From Bacteroidales bacterium (GTDB lineage Bacteria > Bacteroidota > Bacteroidia > Bacteroidales > Muribaculaceae), in contig JAAVFJ010000018.1 of NCBI GenBank assembly GCA_014800845.1, forward strand, positions 1 through 54,831: a stretch of DNA of 54,831 bases, given 5' to 3'. A model generated the notes under the pieces. That model was not told the origin of the DNA, made no database searches, and saw nothing but the letters and a program-made list of their open reading frames with translations. The translations under genes and the position numbers were made by a program. Below, piece by piece: positions 1 through 9,090 of this stretch. Position 1 is the first letter of the stretch; each line of letters starts with the position of its first letter.

Positions 1-110
1 AACCACTGATTATCAGATAATATTTTATGTATAAGCCCTGTTGTTTAAGTAGCTCTATAATCAGCTGTAACTCTGCGCGTTAGAAGTAGATCTAAAAGTT
101 TTATCGGACA
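1..110. repeat. Partial MITE-like element at left window end
   Basis: Bases 1-92 are identical to bases 54740-54831 at the other end. Bases 91-110, read on the minus strand, are TGTCCGATAAAACTTTTAGA. This closely matches the plus-strand sequence TGTCCGACAAACACTTCTAA at 54721. The two partial copies together imply an element of about 129 bp with roughly 20-bp terminal inverted repeats and no room for a transposase. This copy lacks its first 19 or so bases. It could also be the end of a longer insertion sequence. Nothing coding is seen in 1-192. Confidence 0.6.
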
Positions 111-192
111 GCAATATAAGTTAATATTAATGGCTACTTACCGAGGCAAAGGGGCTGCTGTCGGGGGGCGCGGAGTGGTGCGGCGCCCGGGG

Positions 193-867
193 TTATCTGC
201 CTATCAGGGTGGTTTCGATGTTGGTGGCTGAGCAGTAGCGGGTCAGGCGGTCGGTGAGCAGGGCTTCCATATCGCTGAGGGGGAGGGATTCCATGCCGTA
301 GATGTTTACGCACATGGATATGCGGCGCGTGTCTGCCGTCACCTTCGTTCGCTCGTTGTCGCTGGTGGGGGTGCCTATGCCACCCTTTGCGTCGCGCTGC
401 ACGGGTAGCCCCTCGATGTTGAGCGGGCCTCGGCCTATACCCTCGTAGGGCTCGCCTGCCTCGCCTACCCCTACGGTAATCGTGTCACCCTCAATCTTGT
501 CTCGGTCAAACACACCGATGGAGCTGCCAAACGTGAGCGAGAGCAAGTTGCCCGTATCAACCAGGTTGTCAATGAAATAGAGGCCTAATCCGCGCACTAT
601 GCGGCGCATTAGCTGTTCCTGAGAGGGGCGGTAGCGGTTGGGGTCTTTGCCGAGCGCTTTGTAAGCCTTGCGGGTAGCGGCTATGCCGGGGCGCGTGTTG
701 ATGTCAGGCACCTGATACTCGGCTTTATATTTGGCTTCCAGGGCGTTAAGCTCATTGATAAGCTCGGTAGGGGAGGGAGAGGTCACTACGTCAGCCTCAA
801 GATAAATCATCTGATAATCAGGGGCTGCTGCGCGTAACTTGTCGGAGATCACTACATGTTTTTCCAT
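193..867 (-). CDS. B3/B4 tRNA-binding domain protein
   Basis: The 224-residue product resembles the stand-alone B3/B4 domain family, which is related to the editing region of phenylalanyl-tRNA synthetase beta chains. It carries the family pattern of an N-terminal helix with NTRPGI, then a KDPNRYRPS segment and a LVDTGNLLSL segment. By homology it may handle mischarged tRNA or free amino acids, but no substrate can be read from the sequence. I chose ATG at 867 over the GTG one codon upstream because the ATG overlaps the TGA stop of capA by one base (TGATG), the usual layout for translational coupling. It is the last gene of the panC-to-B3/4 run. A GC-rich inverted repeat (GGGCGC...GCGCCC) follows the stop but lacks a clear U tract. 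Confidence 0.75.
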   Translation of the reverse strand: MEKHVVISDKLRAAAPDYQMIYLEADVVTSPSPTELINELNALEAKYKAEYQVPDINTRPGIAATRKAYKALGKDPNRYRPSQEQLMRRIVRGLGLYFIDNLVDTGNLLSLTFGSSIGVFDRDKIEGDTITVGVGEAGEPYEGIGRGPLNIEGLPVQRDAKGGIGTPTSDNERTKVTADTRRISMCVNIYGMESLPLSDMEALLTDRLTRYCSATNIETTLIGR

Positions 868-2021
868 CACGGTTTGCGGCTGATGTTGGTGTTATGCTTT
901 TGGAAAATGCGCTCGGCGGCATTGTTAAACGTGTTCCACCAAGCGAGCTGAGCGGCGGGGATGCTGTCTGCCATCTCGGCGGGAATCACTCGGAAATTGG
1001 TGTGTCCCCCCGAGGGTTTGGCGGCGTAGAAGGTGTCGTAAAAAGCGTTGGTCACTCTTGCGTGCCCCTCGGCATCGCGCTCAATGGTGCATGTGAGCGA
1101 AGCACCCCCGCGTGTGTCGCCAGTCTTCATGTTGCTTATGAAGTTACCCAGACTGTAGACCAGGAGCGTCTGACGCCCCGTAGCGGGGTTGTGGGTCATG
1201 TGCATAGGCTGAATCACGTGGGGGTGTCCGCCCATGATTATGTCCACCCCCTGACGCGTCAGGAAGTCGGCAAGGTCGCGCTGTGACTGATGCTCAAGCA
1301 GCTGATACTCAACGCCCCAGTGCACGCATACGCACACTATCTCGGCGCCACGCTCGCGTGCCAGCTTAATCTCGTGCTCCATCTTCTGCCGGTCTATGAG
1401 GCTCACCTCAGCGCCGTCGGTGGCTGTTATGCCGTTGGTGCCATAGGTGTAATTGAGGAACGCTATCTTGATGCCGTTCACCTCCTTGATGAAGGGTACC
1501 AGCTGCTCGCGCTGGCGGGCGTCGGCATAAGTGCCTATGTGGTCAACCTGCAGAGAGTCAAGCACCTGCAGAGTGCGGCGCAGTCCGTAGTCCTTTCTGT
1601 CGAGCGTGTGATTATTGGCGGTGAGGAAGAGGTCGAAGCCGGCCTCCTTCAGAGCTTCGGCAAAGGAATCGGGAGCGGAGAAGCAGGGGAAGCCGGTGTA
1701 GCCGCCGCGTCCACCCCCTAAGGGTACTTCCAGGTTCACTATGGAGTAGTCTGCCTGCTTCACGGTGGGGGCTATAAGGTCGAAGCACCCGGCGTAGCTG
1801 TAAGCGCCTGCGCCGAGCTCCCTGGCTCTGTCCAGCTGCGCCTGATGCTGCATGGCGTCGCCCACAAAATAGAGCGTGGCTACAGCGGGTTTCGCGGCTG
1901 ACGAGTCGCTGGCGGCAGTGGCTGCTGAGGCGGTGGAATCAGCTGTTAAACTACGATTGCCGCATGCACCCATGCAGATGAGCGCACACAGCAATAGCAG
2001 CGGAGAGAACAGGTATTTCAT
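867..2021 (-). CDS. CapA-family lipoprotein (PGA_cap metallophosphatase fold)
   Basis: The 384-residue protein has a lipoprotein signal (MKYLFSPLLLLCALICMGAC), so the mature protein should be a lipoprotein anchored in the envelope. The rest is a PGA_cap / CapA domain, a calcineurin-like phosphoesterase fold named after poly-gamma-glutamate capsule synthesis. Visible family motifs are FVGDAMQH, NLEVPLGG, ANNHTLDRKDYG, HWGVEYQ, GGHPHVIQPM and YSLGNFISN. No capB/capC genes are nearby, so a role in capsule polymer synthesis is not supported and the true substrate is unknown. It starts 5 bases after folD and overlaps the next gene by one base. A second, broken CapA-family gene lies at 10.8-12.0 kb. 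Confidence 0.85.
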   Translation of the reverse strand: MKYLFSPLLLLCALICMGACGNRSLTADSTASAATAASDSSAAKPAVATLYFVGDAMQHQAQLDRARELGAGAYSYAGCFDLIAPTVKQADYSIVNLEVPLGGGRGGYTGFPCFSAPDSFAEALKEAGFDLFLTANNHTLDRKDYGLRRTLQVLDSLQVDHIGTYADARQREQLVPFIKEVNGIKIAFLNYTYGTNGITATDGAEVSLIDRQKMEHEIKLARERGAEIVCVCVHWGVEYQLLEHQSQRDLADFLTRQGVDIIMGGHPHVIQPMHMTHNPATGRQTLLVYSLGNFISNMKTGDTRGGASLTCTIERDAEGHARVTNAFYDTFYAAKPSGGHTNFRVIPAEMADSIPAAQLAWWNTFNNAAERIFQKHNTNISRKP

Positions 2022-2026
2022 GAGGT

Positions 2027-2905
2027 TTACTTCACTTTTTGCTTACGCGCCTGAAGGGTGTTCTTCATGAGTGAGCAGATTGTCATGGGGCCTACGCCGC
2101 CCGGCACGGGGGTGATGAATGAGCATTTCGGGGCTACGTGCTCGAAGTCGACATCGCCGGTGAGGCGGAAGCCACTCTTGCGGGAAGCGTCAGGCACACG
2201 GGTGGTGCCCACGTCGATTACCACTGCGCCCTCCTTGACCATCTCCTCCTTGAGGAATTCGGGGCTGCCCAGGGCTGCGATGATTATGTCGGCATCGCGG
2301 GTGATTTTGGCAATGTCGGGGGTGGCTGAGTGGCACACGGTGACAGTGCAGTTGCCGGGGTTAGCCTTCTGCATCAGCAGGGTAGCTATGGGTTTGCCCA
2401 CGATGTTGCTGCGTCCGAGCACCACGGCGTGTTTGCCTCGGGTCTCTATGCCGTAGCGCTCCAGCAGGTCCATGATGCCGCTGGGAGTGGCGCTCTTGAA
2501 GCAGGGGAGGCCGATGCTCATCTTGCCTACGTTCACGGGGTGGAAGCCGTCCACATCTTTCTGAGGGTCAATGGCTTCGGTCACCTTCTGCTCGTCGATA
2601 TGGCGGGGCAGGGGGAGCTGCACTATGAAGCCGTCTACGCTCTCGTCGCTGTTGAGGCGGTCGATTTCGGCCAGCAGCTCCTCTTCGGTTATAGTGTCTT
2701 CGAAACGGAGCAGAGTGCTCTGGAAACCACACATTTCGCAGGCTTTCACCTTGTTGGCAACATAAGTCTCCGAGCCGCCGTCGTGGCCTACAAGTATTGC
2801 AGCCAGATGAGGGGCACGCTCGCCGCGAGCTACCATGTCGGCTACCTCTGCGGCTATCTCGAGTTTGATATCGTTGGCAGTCTTTTTGCCGTCAATGAGT
2901 GTCAT
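2027..2905 (-). CDS. folD: FolD: methylene-THF dehydrogenase/cyclohydrolase
   Basis: The 292-residue protein is full length for FolD, which interconverts 5,10-methylene-THF and 10-formyl-THF in the cytoplasm for purine and formyl-Met-tRNA synthesis. The catalytic YxxxK (Tyr48, Lys52), the QLPLP segment at 96-100, the NADP-binding GRSNIVGKP at 164-172 and the C-terminal PGGVGPMT are all present. It sits between ffh (21 bases upstream) and capA (5 bases downstream) on the same strand and is probably co-transcribed with them. Confidence 0.97.
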   Translation of the reverse strand: MTLIDGKKTANDIKLEIAAEVADMVARGERAPHLAAILVGHDGGSETYVANKVKACEMCGFQSTLLRFEDTITEEELLAEIDRLNSDESVDGFIVQLPLPRHIDEQKVTEAIDPQKDVDGFHPVNVGKMSIGLPCFKSATPSGIMDLLERYGIETRGKHAVVLGRSNIVGKPIATLLMQKANPGNCTVTVCHSATPDIAKITRDADIIIAALGSPEFLKEEMVKEGAVVIDVGTTRVPDASRKSGFRLTGDVDFEHVAPKCSFITPVPGGVGPMTICSLMKNTLQARKQKVK

Positions 2906-2926
2906 AATAGAGTGAGTGTTAAGGGT

Positions 2927-4267
2927 TTATCGGCGGCCTGCTTTAGCCTGACGCAGCTGCTTGGCAAGCTTGAGAGGGTTCTTGGCGGTGGCCATGCGCA
3001 TCATCTTGCGGGTGTCTTCAAACTGCTTGAGCAGGCGGTTGACCTCGGCAATCTGAGTGCCCGAGCCGCGGGCTATGCGCTGACGGCGTGAGGAGTTGAT
3101 CACCTCGGGGTTGTGGCGCTCGTAGGGGGTCATGGAGTTGATTATGGCCTCTATGCCCTTGAAGGCGCTGTCGTCGATGTCCAGGTCCTTGATCTGCTTA
3201 CCCACACCTGGAATCATGCTGGCCAGGTCCTTGAGGTTACCCATCTTCTTGATCTGCTGAATCTGCTTGTAGAAGTCGTCGAAGTCAAACTTATTCTTAC
3301 GAATCTTCTCCTCAAGGCGTTTGGCCTCCTTCTCATCGTAGAGCTCCTGCGCGCGCTTGGCTATCTCCACGATGTCGCCCATGCCGAGGATACGCGATGC
3401 CATGCCCTCGGGGTTGAACTCCTGCAGGTCTTCGAGCTTCTCGCCCGAGCCTATGTACTTGATAGGCTTGTTTACGACCGTGCGGATAGAGAGCGCAGCA
3501 CCGCCGCGGGTGTCGCCGTCGAGCTTGGTGAGGATAACGCCGCCGAAGTCGAGGCGCTCGTTGAAGGTCTTGGCAGTGTTCACAGCATCCTGACCCGTCA
3601 TGGCGTCGACCACGAACAGGGTCTCCTGGGGCTTCACAGCCTCCTTTATGGCTGCAATCTCCTGCATCATAGGCTCATCTACAGCCAGGCGACCGGCGGT
3701 GTCTATGATTACCAGGTCATTGTGGTTGGTCTTGGCATACTTGATGGCGTTCTGAGCAATCTCCACGGGGTTCTTGTTGCCCTCTTCGGTGTAGACGGGC
3801 ACGTCGATGGTGGCAGCCAGCGTCTTGAGCTGGTCTATGGCGGCAGGGCGGTAGACGTCGCAGGCCACGAGCAGCGGGCGCATGCCGCGTGAGCTCTTGA
3901 GCTTCTTGGCGAGCTTGCCTGAGAAGGTGGTCTTACCCGAACCCTGCAGACCGCTCATGAGGATTATGGAGGGGTTGCCGGAAATGGTGAGGGGCACCTG
4001 AGTGCCACCCATCATCTCGGTCAGCTCATCGTGCACAATCTTCACCATCAACTCCTTGGGTTTGAGGGAGTTGATAACGTTCTGGCCCATGGCTTTCGCC
4101 TTGACCGCGTTCATGAACTGAGTGGCTACTTTATAATTGACGTCGGCGTCAAGCAGAGCGCGACGTACATCTTTCATAGTCTCGGCTACGTTGATCTCAG
4201 TGATTTTGCCTTGACCCTTAAGAATCTTAAATGAACGCTCAAGGCGCTCCGAAAGGTTTTCAAACAT
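2927..4267 (-). CDS. ffh: Ffh: signal recognition particle GTPase
   Basis: The 446-residue protein is the SRP54 homologue that binds signal sequences and 4.5S RNA and docks with FtsY to target membrane proteins. The N domain covers about 1-90. The G domain has the P-loop GLQGSGKTT at 106-114, DTAGRL at 189-194 and TKLDGD at 247-252. The methionine-rich M domain follows from about 325 and ends in a basic tail. Its receptor gene ftsY is 41 kb away in this window. It lies 79 bases after panD and 21 before folD. The SRP RNA gene itself was not found. Confidence 0.98.
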   Translation of the reverse strand: MFENLSERLERSFKILKGQGKITEINVAETMKDVRRALLDADVNYKVATQFMNAVKAKAMGQNVINSLKPKELMVKIVHDELTEMMGGTQVPLTISGNPSIILMSGLQGSGKTTFSGKLAKKLKSSRGMRPLLVACDVYRPAAIDQLKTLAATIDVPVYTEEGNKNPVEIAQNAIKYAKTNHNDLVIIDTAGRLAVDEPMMQEIAAIKEAVKPQETLFVVDAMTGQDAVNTAKTFNERLDFGGVILTKLDGDTRGGAALSIRTVVNKPIKYIGSGEKLEDLQEFNPEGMASRILGMGDIVEIAKRAQELYDEKEAKRLEEKIRKNKFDFDDFYKQIQQIKKMGNLKDLASMIPGVGKQIKDLDIDDSAFKGIEAIINSMTPYERHNPEVINSSRRQRIARGSGTQIAEVNRLLKQFEDTRKMMRMATAKNPLKLAKQLRQAKAGRR

Positions 4268-4346
4268 GGGGGTAAGTATCTTAGCGAGCCTTGCAGGGAA
4301 AGATGCAGATGAGCTTTCCTCAGGCCTATTTATATTATATGTATGA

Positions 4347-4694
4347 TTAGAGCTTGTTGGTGAGCGTGTCGGGGAAGATGACCTTGGGCTTGAAGTCGTC
4401 GGCCTCCTCGGGGGTCATGAGCGCGTAGGCCATGATGATGACTATGTCGCCCGGTTGCACCTTGCGGGCGGCAGCGCCGTTGAGGCAGACCACACCGCTC
4501 CCCTCGGGACCCGGAATGGCATAGGTGTCGAGGCGCTCGCCATTGTTATTGTCCACTATGTAGACCCTTTCACCCTCGCGGATTCCGGCAGCTTTCATCA
4601 GAGCGCTGTCTATGGTGATGCTTCCTATATAGTTAAGATCAGCCTGCGTCACAGTGACGCGGTGAATCTTTGATTTCATGATCTGAAGTAGCAT
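4347..4694 (-). CDS. panD: PanD: aspartate 1-decarboxylase proenzyme
   Basis: The 115-residue protein makes beta-alanine from aspartate for pantothenate. It is a pyruvoyl enzyme that self-cleaves between Gly24 and Ser25, and exactly this GS pair is found at 24-25 in YIGSITID when translation starts at 4694. That agreement supports the chosen start over the internal Met6. The NGAAAR segment of the family is present. It follows panC by 11 bases, so the two genes supply both branches of pantothenate synthesis from one transcript. Confidence 0.96.
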   Translation of the reverse strand: MLLQIMKSKIHRVTVTQADLNYIGSITIDSALMKAAGIREGERVYIVDNNNGERLDTYAIPGPEGSGVVCLNGAAARKVQPGDIVIIMAYALMTPEEADDFKPKVIFPDTLTNKL

Positions 4695-4705
4695 AATCTC
4701 GGTAT

Positions 4706-5563
4706 TTATTTGCGGAAACAGATGTTGTCAATCAGTCGCACATCTCCGCAATACACGGTGATGCAGCCCACCACGTAGCTCGAATCCTCCAGGCTGCTTA
4801 CGGGCTGAAGCGTGATGCCGTCCACTATCTCGAAGTATTCCACCTCGCACTCAGGCAGGGCGTTGATGTCGGCCACCACAGCGTCATGCACCTGCTGCAG
4901 CGGCATTTCGCGGCTGAGCTCCACCCCCTTGGCGAGAGCGGCATGTATGCCCGGGGCCGTGCGGCGCTGTGCGGGAGTGAGGCGCACGTTGCGTGAGGAG
5001 AGCGCCAGGCCGTCGGCTTCGCGCACGATGGGGCAGCTCACAATCTCCACCTCGATGCCCTCGGTGGCTATCATGCGGCGGATTACGGCTATCTGCTGGA
5101 AGTCCTTCTCGCCGAAATATGCGCGGGTAGGGGTGGAGAGCCTGAGCAGTTTGCTCACTATCTGCGCCACGCCCTGAAAGTGGCCGGGCCTCATAGCCCC
5201 TTCCATCACTTCAGCCACCTGGCCGAGGTCAAAGGTGTGCACCGGGGTGTTTTTCTCCTCCTCGGGGTAAACCTCCTCCACCGAGGGGGCAAACACCGCC
5301 GTGGCTCCCACAGACTCCAGCAGCGCGAAGTCGGCCTCCTCAGTGCGGGGATAAGTGGCCAGGTCGGCGGGGTTGTTGAATTGAGTGGGGTTGACAAACA
5401 GACTCACCACCGTGGCGTCGTTTTCACTGACGGAGCGTTTCACAAGCGAGGCATGGCCGGTGTGGAGCGCACCCATAGTCGGCACAAGGCCTATGGATTT
5501 ATTCTCAGCGTGCATGGCCTCGGTGAAGTCACGCAACTCCCTGACAGTTCTAAGAATTTTCAT
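4706..5563 (-). CDS. panC: PanC: pantothenate synthetase
   Basis: The 285-residue enzyme joins pantoate and beta-alanine using ATP in the cytoplasm. The nucleotide-binding [10 protein letters not shown] at 28-37 (HIGH-like), the NPTQF motif, the FGEKDFQQ motif and a SSRNVRL segment near 195 are all seen. It leads the minus-strand run panC-panD-ffh-folD-capA-B3/4 and is divergent from the glycogen-synthase-like gene. panB is not in the window. Confidence 0.97.
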   Translation of the reverse strand: MKILRTVRELRDFTEAMHAENKSIGLVPTMGALHTGHASLVKRSVSENDATVVSLFVNPTQFNNPADLATYPRTEEADFALLESVGATAVFAPSVEEVYPEEEKNTPVHTFDLGQVAEVMEGAMRPGHFQGVAQIVSKLLRLSTPTRAYFGEKDFQQIAVIRRMIATEGIEVEIVSCPIVREADGLALSSRNVRLTPAQRRTAPGIHAALAKGVELSREMPLQQVHDAVVADINALPECEVEYFEIVDGITLQPVSSLEDSSYVVGCITVYCGDVRLIDNICFRK

Positions 5564-5594
5564 TTGATGAATTTCAGTAAAGAATTTCAGGGTG

Positions 5595-5602
5595 CGAAGT
5601 TA
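5595..5602 (-). promoter_or_regulatory. Putative -7 box for panC run
   Basis: On the minus strand the sequence TAACTTCG followed by CA lies about 30 bases upstream of the panC start. It differs from the Bacteroidetes TAnnTTTG consensus by one base, and the queF promoter has the same variant. No clear -33 box was found. Confidence 0.45.
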
Positions 5603-5708
5603 CGAAAAAAACTTGAATAATAAGATAATATTCGGCGCCTCTTTCGCTTTCTTTGGCCTGATATACTTAAAATAGGTGAAAACGCTTTAATATCCCGTGA
5701 ATTTTTCG

Positions 5709-5716
5709 TAATTTTG
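5709..5716 (+). promoter_or_regulatory. Putative -7 box for the GT5-like gene
   Basis: TAATTTTG followed by CGG matches the Bacteroidetes -7 consensus exactly and lies about 104 bases before the ATG at 5820. The -33 region is weak (TTTAA near 5686). Confidence 0.55.
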
Positions 5717-5819
5717 CGGTCGGAATGTTTGCTGCTTTCCCAAACCATCTCCCCAAGAGCCTCTTTTTTTCTTGCAATGGTTTTGAGTTGATGGTAGCAA
5801 CGTTGACAATGATTATAAT

Positions 5820-6632
5820 ATGGCATCTAAACGCATCCTTTTTATCTCCCAAGAGGTTAATCCCTACCTTCCTGCCACCGAGCAGAGCTTGCTTGGAAAG
5901 CAGCTGCCCCATGAATTTCATGCCAACGGCTTCGAGTCTCGTATCTTCATGCCCAAATACAGCGCCATCAACGAGCGTCGTAACCAGCTGCACGAAGTGA
6001 TCCGACTCAGCGGCATGAATATCACGATCTCAGACACTGACCATCCGTTGATTATCAAGGTTGCGTCTCTCCCTCCCGCACGTCTGCAGGCTTACTTCAT
6101 CTACAACGATGATTACTTCGACGCCATGGAATCTGACGAGGACCCCGTGGGCTCCAACCGCGAGAACAACGATGAGCGAATCATCTTCTACACCCGCGGC
6201 ACCGTAGAGACTGCCAAGAAGCTCCGTTGGCCCCCCGACGTGATTGTCTGCTCCGGCTGGATGAGCGCCCTCGCTCCCGTCTATCTGCGCAAGATTTATG
6301 CCGACGAACCCTCATTTAAGAGCGTGAAGATTGTGGCCGTAATCGATGACTCAACGTTCCAGGGCACTCTCGACCCCTCGATTGTGGCTAAGCTTAAAGC
6401 CGAGGGCCTGAAAGAGGCTGACCTTAAGCTCCTGAAGAACAAGGATATAACCACCCCCGTGCTTCAGACTCTCATGCTTAAGTATGCCAACGGCATCATA
6501 GTAAACACTGCGAATCTCAACCCCGAACTCGCCCCCGTGCTGGAAAGCACTAAAGCTAAGGTGCTCCCTTACGAGGAGGCATCAAAGGGCACCTCACGCT
6601 GGGTTGAATTTGTGAATTCACTTCTCGGTTAA
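5820..6632 (+). CDS. Glycogen/starch-synthase-like N-terminal domain protein
   Basis: The 270-residue protein looks like the N-terminal Rossmann half of a GT5 glycogen synthase (KRILFISQEVNPYLPATEQS at the start, MPKYSAINERRNQL near 43). True glycogen synthases are about 470-500 residues with a second C-terminal half, which is absent here. The KTGGL-type ADP-glucose loop is replaced by PATEQSLLGKQ. Catalysis as a glycogen synthase is therefore unlikely, and a binding or regulatory role is possible. From memory, Bacteroidales genomes often keep this short protein next to panC and the DUF4270 gene, as here. Annotation pipelines commonly call it glycogen synthase. Confidence 0.75.
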   Translation: MASKRILFISQEVNPYLPATEQSLLGKQLPHEFHANGFESRIFMPKYSAINERRNQLHEVIRLSGMNITISDTDHPLIIKVASLPPARLQAYFIYNDDYFDAMESDEDPVGSNRENNDERIIFYTRGTVETAKKLRWPPDVIVCSGWMSALAPVYLRKIYADEPSFKSVKIVAVIDDSTFQGTLDPSIVAKLKAEGLKEADLKLLKNKDITTPVLQTLMLKYANGIIVNTANLNPELAPVLESTKAKVLPYEEASKGTSRWVEFVNSLLG

Positions 6633-6708
6633 TTGGCCTGCGCCTGCTGTCGGGGTCATTTTCCCTGCCGCGGGCTGCGCAATTGTCCGAGTAAACCTCA
6701 CTCTATCA

Positions 6709-8121
6709 ATGAACTTATCTAAGATTACTCTCTCTTTGCTCGCTGCGGCTTCGCTATGTGCGCTCCCCGCCTGCAATGATGAAAACAACATAGGCTCTTC
6801 TGTGACCAAAGGGGAAGTAGTGATTGAGGTGGACAGCCTCTTCACCGTAAGCGGCCACAGCGAGCGTGTGCTGACGTTTGACTCCCGTTCGCAGATTCAT
6901 CTGCTCGGACGCCTGGAGGCCGACGGTTACGGCACCCTCGATTGCTCCTATGCCGGCAGACTCATGCCCGCAGCTGCACTCACCATCCCCGACTCAATAC
7001 CCCTCGAGGATATCACCGGCATGAAGCTCAACATGATTTTTGCCAAGAAAGGTCTGGTGGGCGACAGTGTGGCTCCTCAGCAGCTCGCTGTCTATCAGTT
7101 GACCAAGCAGCTCCCTGCTGACATTAACAACACCACAAACCTTGAGGGCTATTACAATCCCAATTCTCCGCTCGGCTCCAAGACTTTCTCTGCCTCGTCG
7201 CTCGGGCTTAACTCTGCACTGCTCGGAAGCTCCAACGGGGTGGTAGCTGTAGACCTTGACAAGCAGTTTGCCAAAGATGTGGTGGCCGCTTACCGCACGG
7301 ATCCCTCCCTCTTCTCGCGCCCCGACCGCTTCGCTGAGAAGTTTGCCGGTATCTATGTCAAGTCCACTTTCGGCCGCGGCCTGGTAATAAACATGGCGCA
7401 GACGCTCTTTACCACTTATTATCAGTATCACCGCAAGGTCACGGTGGTGAAAGATGGTGTCAGTCAGGTAGTTGACTCCATCTTCAATGACTCCACCACG
7501 CTCTTCACAATCTCTCCGGAGGTGCTCTCGGCCAATCTGCTGAAGCTCACTCCCGCCCAGTCAGTCCAGAACAGCGTGGCCGGTGGTGAATGTATTCTTC
7601 AGGGTCCCGGTGGCTATAATGTAGTGGTAAACTTCCCTGCTGATCAGATCATCAACCGCTATTACAGCGAAGACTTCAACCTGTCGGTCATCAATTCGCT
7701 CTCGTTTGAGGTGCCCGCAAAGGCTGTCAGCAACAACTACGGCATAGACTGTCCTCCCTATCTGCTGATGGTTAAGACCTCGGAGCTAAATGACTTCTTC
7801 AACAATAACCGCCTCCCCTCTGATGAGGACACCGATGTGTTCTATGCCGCCTACGACTCCTTAACCGGCAGCTACACATTTGGCGGCATGCGCCCCTACA
7901 TCCTCGAGCTGATGAAGAGTGGCAAGGCTCCTACGGCTGACGACATGTCATTCACCATCGTGCCCGTAAACATCACAGTTGAGCAGGTGCAGATGTCTGA
8001 CGGCAAGATGAAGAACTATGTCACAGCCTGCGACCTATATCTGGAGAAACCGGTGCTCTGCAACCTCGATGTGGCTCACGCCAAGGTGCGCTTCACCTAT
8101 TCCCGCCAGCTGATGAAGTAA
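6709..8121 (+). CDS. DUF4270 lipoprotein
   Basis: The 470-residue protein has a lipoprotein signal peptide with lipobox LPAC (Cys22) and continues with NDENNIGSSV, the typical opening of DUF4270 proteins. These are Bacteroidetes-specific, predicted envelope or surface lipoproteins of unknown function. The body has alternating short hydrophobic segments that suggest beta structure. There is no catalytic motif that I recognise. It lies 76 bases downstream of the GT5-like gene, on the same strand, and ends at a shared bidirectional terminator. Confidence 0.8.
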   Translation: MNLSKITLSLLAAASLCALPACNDENNIGSSVTKGEVVIEVDSLFTVSGHSERVLTFDSRSQIHLLGRLEADGYGTLDCSYAGRLMPAAALTIPDSIPLEDITGMKLNMIFAKKGLVGDSVAPQQLAVYQLTKQLPADINNTTNLEGYYNPNSPLGSKTFSASSLGLNSALLGSSNGVVAVDLDKQFAKDVVAAYRTDPSLFSRPDRFAEKFAGIYVKSTFGRGLVINMAQTLFTTYYQYHRKVTVVKDGVSQVVDSIFNDSTTLFTISPEVLSANLLKLTPAQSVQNSVAGGECILQGPGGYNVVVNFPADQIINRYYSEDFNLSVINSLSFEVPAKAVSNNYGIDCPPYLLMVKTSELNDFFNNNRLPSDEDTDVFYAAYDSLTGSYTFGGMRPYILELMKSGKAPTADDMSFTIVPVNITVEQVQMSDGKMKNYVTACDLYLEKPVLCNLDVAHAKVRFTYSRQLMK

Positions 8122-8147
8122 GCCCCCACAAGCAAAAGCATAAGATT

Positions 8148-8181
8148 AGCCCGCAGTCATAAGAGATTGCGGGCTTACTAT
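8148..8181 (+). terminator. Bidirectional terminator, DUF4270 / pyrF
   Basis: AGCCCGCA (8148-8155) pairs with TGCGGGCT (8168-8175) across a 12-base loop and is followed by a T-rich stretch. It sits between two convergent genes. Confidence 0.8.
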
Positions 8182-8217
8182 TTTATCTGTGTAAGTGGTT
8201 TTATCTATGTCAGCGGT

Positions 8218-9033
8218 TTAACCGAGCTGGGCTGCCATCTGCTGCTGGAGTTCCTGAGCTGCCTTGGCTGCTGCTTCGGCGAAGTCTTCGCGCTGTGAGG
8301 CATAGATGATGCCGCGAGAGGAGTTTACGAGCAGACCGCAATCGGGGGTCATGCCATATTTGCATACCTCCTCGAGGCTGCCACCCTGAGCGCCTACGCC
8401 GGGCACGAGCAGGAAGCTGTCGGGCACTACACGGCGGATATCTTCAAATGCTTTGCCGCGGGTAGCACCCACCACATACATCATCTTGTCGGTGCCGGCC
8501 CACTGTCCGCTTACGCGCAGCACGCGCTCCCACAGCGGCATGCCATCGATGCCTTCCACTGTCTGGAAATCCTGAGAACCGGGGTTGCTCGTGAGGTCGA
8601 GGAGTACCACCCACTTGCCTTCGTAGTCCAGGAAGGGGGTCACGGAGTCCTTGCCCATGTAGGGGGCCACGGTCACCGCATCCACATTCATCTGCTCGAA
8701 GAAGGTAGAGGCATACATCTTGGAGGTGTTGCCTATGTCGCCACGCTTGGCGTCGGCTATTATCAGATGGTCGGGATAGTTCTCGCGCAGGTATGCCACG
8801 GTCTGCTCCAGCGCCTCCCAGCCCCTGAGACCCTGACATTCATAGAACGCAGTGTTGGGCTTGTAAGCTACGCAGTAGGGGGCGGTGGCGTCGATGATGG
8901 CCTTATTGAAAGCGAAGATAGGGTTGGGGTCGGAAAGAAGATGCTGAGGAATCTTTTTGAGGTCGGTGTCAAGACCTACGCAGAGGAAACTCTTGCGCTG
9001 ACGGATCACGTCGATGAGTTGCTGTCTGGTCAT
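8218..9033 (-). CDS. pyrF: PyrF: orotidine-5'-phosphate decarboxylase
   Basis: The 271-residue enzyme converts OMP to UMP, the last step of de novo pyrimidine synthesis. [11 protein letters not shown] at 94-104 holds the catalytic Asp-Lys-Asp cluster. The length and the KPNTAFYEC segment fit the longer type 2 PyrF family. It lies 57 bases downstream of prfA and is probably co-transcribed with it. Confidence 0.96.
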   Translation of the reverse strand: MTRQQLIDVIRQRKSFLCVGLDTDLKKIPQHLLSDPNPIFAFNKAIIDATAPYCVAYKPNTAFYECQGLRGWEALEQTVAYLRENYPDHLIIADAKRGDIGNTSKMYASTFFEQMNVDAVTVAPYMGKDSVTPFLDYEGKWVVLLDLTSNPGSQDFQTVEGIDGMPLWERVLRVSGQWAGTDKMMYVVGATRGKAFEDIRRVVPDSFLLVPGVGAQGGSLEEVCKYGMTPDCGLLVNSSRGIIYASQREDFAEAAAKAAQELQQQMAAQLG

Positions 9034-9090
9034 TATATGGATTTAATTATGGGTTATCGGGTTGTGTGAGAGTCTGTTAGAATCTGATGC

